The position numbers and the translations under genes were made by a program. Below, in pieces: positions 61,301 to 64,000 of a stretch of 64,000 nt of DNA (position 1 is the stretch's first letter; each line of letters starts with the position of its first letter). The notes beneath the pieces were generated by a model. It made no database searches. It worked only from the letters and a program-made list of their open reading frames with translations, and had not been told where the DNA came from. Origin of the DNA: Daucus carota subsp. sativus (Eukaryota > Streptophyta > Magnoliopsida > Apiales > Apiaceae); contig NC_030384.2 of assembly GCF_001625215.2 (NCBI RefSeq), forward strand, positions 45,046,390 through 45,110,389. The letters run 5' to 3'.

Positions 61301-64000
61301 CGATTTTAGTTTTCTTTGTCTCTGTATTTGGTCACTCCGTTATGGTTCTTGTGTTATGGGTCATAAGGTACGTCTTTACGTTATGGATCTTTAATATTAT
61401 TTAATTATTTGTTTAATATTGTTGGATGCCATAATTTATTTTAATAGGCCAATTCTATGATAATGAATTGAAATTTGATTAAATCATATGAATCGTTTGT
61501 TTATACTTTTCTCTTACAAATTTAGTTTTTATAATATTTTTTATATTTCCACCCACTATTGTCTGTATGATTTGTTGTATATTGACCCCTACTGTCTGTC
61601 TAGTTTGGGTGAAATACTCAACCCCTACTGTCTCGTAGGAGTTGTCAAGCAGGGAGCCGTCAATATTCAACAACCCCTACTGACAGTAGAGGTTGAGTAT
61701 TTCACTCTACCGACAGTAGGGATTGTTACAGTAGAGGTTGTTATATACACCACTACCGATAAACTATATGGTAGGGGCGAATATAACAAACCCTACTTTA
61801 TATATAGAGTATATAACCCTACTAGACAGTAGGGGTTGAGTCTAGTAGGGGTGAAATACTCAACCCCTACTGTCTAGTGGGGTTGTTATAATCACCCCTA
61901 CTAGTCTGTCAGTAGAAATGAAGTAGTCGACCCTTATTGTCAGTATGAGTGGTTGTGTATTGACCCCTATTGCTAACCCCTACTCTACTGACAATAGGGG
62001 GGGTTATATTCACCCTTACTGTAGGGGTTGAGTGTTTCACCCCTACTGACAATTGGGATGGTTATATTCACTCGTATTGTGTAGTAGGGGTTGTTAGTGA
62101 CAATAAGGGTTGAATATTTCAGCACTAAAGGAAATGCTGAAGATTTCAACTTGTTACTATTGCTTGATCCCTTTTTGAAGGCTCGTCATATATGCTTGGA
62201 AGGGGTCTCACATCCCACACATCCATTGATCATAAATTAGGCCCAAAGTCATAACATAAAACTCTATCTTGAAAACTAAATTATACCTGATGACCTAATC
62301 ACACATGAAAATAGTTTCAACACATTCAAAAACCAATTATGCACATTTTCTGAAAGAACCACATTAATAATATCACCCTAGTTAAATTAAAAAACATATA
62401 AAATTCAAAAAAAATGGTACTATCATCCTAGTTAAATTAAAAAACATATAAAATTACTCCGTAAAGAATCCAATTACTCAAAAAATACATTTATGACATT
62501 ACCTTATTTAACAACTTGGATTTTTTCGGCTCTGGACTATTAGTAGGCATCTTCTCCACTTGTGGTTTTGTGGGGAAGGAAATACTTTCGTAAACCAGCG
62601 TTCTGCATATGCAATCAAAATCTTATGTATACTAGTTTTATAGCAATTCCCTATTCCTAATTGCATTAGGGTTTTGTAAAAGTTTGGAGAGAGAGATGAG
62701 TGAGAAGAGAGCGTCGCCAGGGGAAGAGAGAGAGAGAGTGTACCTTCAGAGTCCAAGAGGAAGTCGCTGGAGAGAGAGAGAGTGCGAGATGAGTAAAAAT
62801 CAACTAAACTAAACTAAATTTTAAGTCTTCCCTGAAAAATAATTATTATTTTAAAATATCATCAAATCAAGAAATGGTAAAAAAGTTGAGATAAAAAATG
62901 TTGACTTAAATTATTTATTTTTCATATTTTAAAATGAGTAAATTCTAATATATAATATTTTTTTAATTTAGTTATGTCATTGTGGTCAATTATATTTTTA
63001 TAGTCTTATAAACTAAAATGATATTATAAAACTAAAAAGATATATCGATATATATATACCATAATAACATGACCTATTTATATAACAAATAAAATAACCT
63101 GAAATTTGTATACTTCATAGTACAAGGTTATGATAATATTAATATTCTCATATAATCAAATAAATTTCTAATAATGAAATTATTTTTAATGTTGTCCCAT
63201 TAAGAATTTAAACAAGTTATTACAATTGCTCAATCCTAATTACAAGCCATTCATTCTTCAATATTCACATTTTGTTTTTTAATTGTTTTGATTATTTTTT
63301 TTTTAAGAAAAATCAATTTAAATCGATTTTTGACTGACTAATCTGATTTTTGACCACATAATGCGATTTTGATCAAAAAGTTTGAAAACGATTTTTGACC
63401 CAATTAACGATTAGTGGTACGGAGTCCGCCCAAACAGCGATTAATCGGCGATTTATGCCGATTAATCGCTGATGTGTAAAACACTGCCTTCAGTTGCTTT
63501 CTGACTTGAGTGGTGGACAAATTTTTTAGGATTACATAATTCCAATTTCACTCGATTCAAATTCCAATTCCACTCAACATAACAACATAATTCCAATTTC
63601 ATTTGTAATAATATAATGAAAAATAATCTAAAAACTTTATGAAAATATATATTGTTAATGAACTGTTCGTATTTGGTTTGATATGTTCGTGAACAGTTCG
63701 TGTTCGGTTCGAGAATTACCGAACTCGAGTTCGGATAAGGAAAATTGTCCAATAAGGTTATCGAACAATGTCCGATTCGTTAAAATTTTGTACAATTTTA
63801 AAACTACAATTGCTAAAACTCATAGCACTGTATAGCAGAACCATCTTTGCATCTGTAGTAGAAGGTAAAGTGTGGATCAGTGGACTTTATAAATTTCTGA
63901 CTATTTCATTCTGCATGCTTAATTCAGTTTTTGGACATGAGCTCTTTGCAAGCCGTTTTACCTAATGGCCACATGCCTGCTTCCTTTATTGCTGCTGTGC
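53771..64000 (+). CDS. ARF GTPase-activating protein, AGD14/AGFG-like (3' end outside window)
   Basis: Ten exons were traced in frame: 53771-53866, 54582-54643, 54881-54968, 55040-55101, 55219-55315, 55587-55994, 56886-57584, 57698-57829, 58017-58103 and 63928 to the window end. The ArfGAP zinc finger is CX2CX16CX2C (Cys26, 29, 46, 49) followed by GIHREF with the candidate catalytic Arg54 and HRVKSVSMSKFT. The GAP domain ends near residue 130. The rest is Ser/Gly/Asn-rich and disordered, with FG motifs (GFGFGSPSS, SSFGSF) and NPFD, as in AGD14 and animal AGFG proteins that act in vesicle traffic. Exon 10 resumes with FLDMSSLQAVLPNG. Intron 1 begins with a long (CT)n run. Intron 9 is 5824 bp and filled by repeats. 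Confidence 0.9.
53870..54066 (+). repeat. (CT)n microsatellite starting 4 bp after a splice donor
   Basis: Almost 200 bp of CT dinucleotides with CCC interruptions directly follow the exon 1 donor CTC|GTACTC. On the minus strand the run is GA and gives a spurious Arg/Glu reading frame. Confidence 0.97.
55344..55386. repeat. (AT)n microsatellite in ARF-GAP intron 5
   Basis: An uninterrupted TA run of about 40 bases lies between exons 5 and 6. Confidence 0.95.
58882..59708 (-). pseudogene. 3' exons of an unidentified, probably transposon-derived gene (left arm)
   Basis: On the minus strand four exon-like blocks with splice signals follow each other: A 59708-59579 (acceptor TTTTTTAG, donor GAAG|GTAAAT), B from 59491, C 59288-59199 (acceptor TTTTTCAG, donor GCAG|GTAATA) and D 59120-58882. 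The reading includes VHIPIRTITLVEV, RKIEEDSEGSPPMMGSR, VIQDFEKMHITPPRTPP and PLRKSTRNRKAPTKYAS. The last motif is typical of low-complexity tails of plant transposon proteins. Block B carries a stop after a one-base insertion, and its expected donor reads CT rather than GT, so the copy looks broken. I do not know the parent gene. Confidence 0.5.
60300..61012 (+). pseudogene. Inverted second copy of the same exon block (right arm)
   Basis: The plus strand carries blocks matching those of the left arm: A' about 60300-60429 (broken by indels), B' 60528-60649, C' 60720-60809 and D' about 60884-61012. C' is best kept (VIQDFEKMHVTPPRTPP); D' still reads LRKSTRNRKAPTKYAR then GRGRRG before a TAG. 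The acceptor of D' and the frame of A' are damaged, so this arm is more decayed than the left one. Confidence 0.5.
61550..62115. repeat. Array of short palindromes around ACCCCTACTGTC
   Basis: CAACCCCTACTG, GACAGTAGGGGTT, GAAATACTCAACCCC and TTATATTCACCCCTACTG alternate in both orientations about twenty times, often forming perfect stems such as CCCCTACTGACAGTAG. Density and inversion resemble subterminal repeats of DNA transposons. It abuts the right arm of the fold-back; no equal array lies beyond the left arm. Confidence 0.75.
62370..62455 (+). repeat. Short direct repeat
   Basis: CCTAGTTAAATTAAAAAACA plus TATAAAATT is present twice, separated by about 22 bases. Confidence 0.85.
62503..62550 (-). 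CDS. Possible first exon of the fold-back-linked gene
   Basis: On the minus strand an ATG at 62550 opens 16 codons (MPTNSPEPKKSKLLNK) to a good donor AAG|GTAATG. Upstream (62551-62800) is CT-rich leader-like sequence with several (CT)n runs, as in many plant 5' UTRs. It points toward the fold-back, whose left arm holds 3' exons on the same strand. The link between them is inference; the exon may be non-functional. Confidence 0.3.
63290..63488. mobile_element. hAT-like MITE remnant related to 46917-47288
   Basis: The right end has GCGATTAATCGG, an inverted CCGATTAATCGC and GTAAAACACTG, resembling the end of the hAT MITE in GrpE intron 1 (ATTAATCGG repeats, GAACACTG). The left end is not found, so it is a fragment or a diverged copy. 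Confidence 0.4.

Larger units (their letters stand above)
58401..61543. repeat. Giant inverted repeat (fold-back), arms about 1.55 kb
   Basis: The left arm (58401-59990) and right arm (60009-61543) are reverse complements over nearly their whole length, with small indels; the loop is 18 bp (59991-60008). Matching points seen on both sides include TCCATAACGTTAAGACCAAC with GTTATGGATC, CGGAGTGACCAAATACAGAG with CTCTGTATTTGGTCACTCCG, the 59199-59288 exon block with 60720-60809, and the centre CATGCCTGAATTCAAGTAAT with its partner. It sits within intron 9 of the ARF-GAP gene. Such a structure would fold into a very long hairpin when transcribed. Confidence 0.92.

Noticed and set aside
61550..62115. 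CRISPR-like or satellite array
   Set aside because: Repeat units vary in spacing and orientation, spacers are not uniform, and the genome is eukaryotic.

Overview
This is a plant nuclear genome window. The genes have many short introns with GT-AG borders, the intergenic DNA is AT-rich and full of small MITE, SINE and TRIM insertions, and the protein families are plant-type (DTX-type MATE transporters, a plastid GrpE, an AGD14-like ARF-GAP, an ELMO-domain protein, eIF5B). It looks like a eudicot. The Stowaway-like elements resemble ones I associate with asterids such as carrot relatives, but that is a weak inference. No organelle, bacterial or viral genome signature is seen.

Layout. Positions 1-156 hold the tail of an unidentified gene whose last codons and stop lie in a MITE-like inverted repeat. 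A TRIM retroelement, a hAT MITE and a SINE remnant follow. At 3861-4679 is the last exon of an RPRD/CID-type RNA polymerase II CTD-binding protein. From 6811 to 28786 there is a tandem array of five complete DETOXIFICATION (MATE) genes and one decayed copy, all on the plus strand and all with the same eight coding exons. All exon junctions were read by hand and stay in frame (483-498 aa proteins). Part of the array is a block duplication, and some exons appear shuffled by gene conversion.

The next part is single-copy housekeeping DNA: eIF5B (minus, 29992-35364, 11 exons, 1065 aa), an ELMO-domain protein (plus, 38127-44074, 9 exons, 323 aa) and a chloroplast GrpE co-chaperone (minus, 44909-48414, 3 exons, 346 aa). 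Their introns and flanks carry well-bounded MITEs, several with intact target-site duplications.

From 48415 to 53770 there is no gene, only MITEs, a SINE-like tail and short direct duplications. From 53771 to the window end runs an AGD14-like ARF-GAP gene (plus). Its intron 9 is about 5.8 kb and is filled by a very large inverted repeat (arms about 1.55 kb, loop 18 bp, centre near 60000). Both arms carry the same exon-like block from an unidentified, probably transposon-derived gene. Next to it is an array of short palindromes and a promoter/first-exon-like segment on the minus strand. This fold-back structure is the most unusual object here. The gene resumes with exon 10 at 63928, cut by the window end.

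The genes do not form one pathway. The MATE array is the only functional cluster; its members are probably vacuolar or plasma-membrane exporters of specialised metabolites, with substrate unknown.
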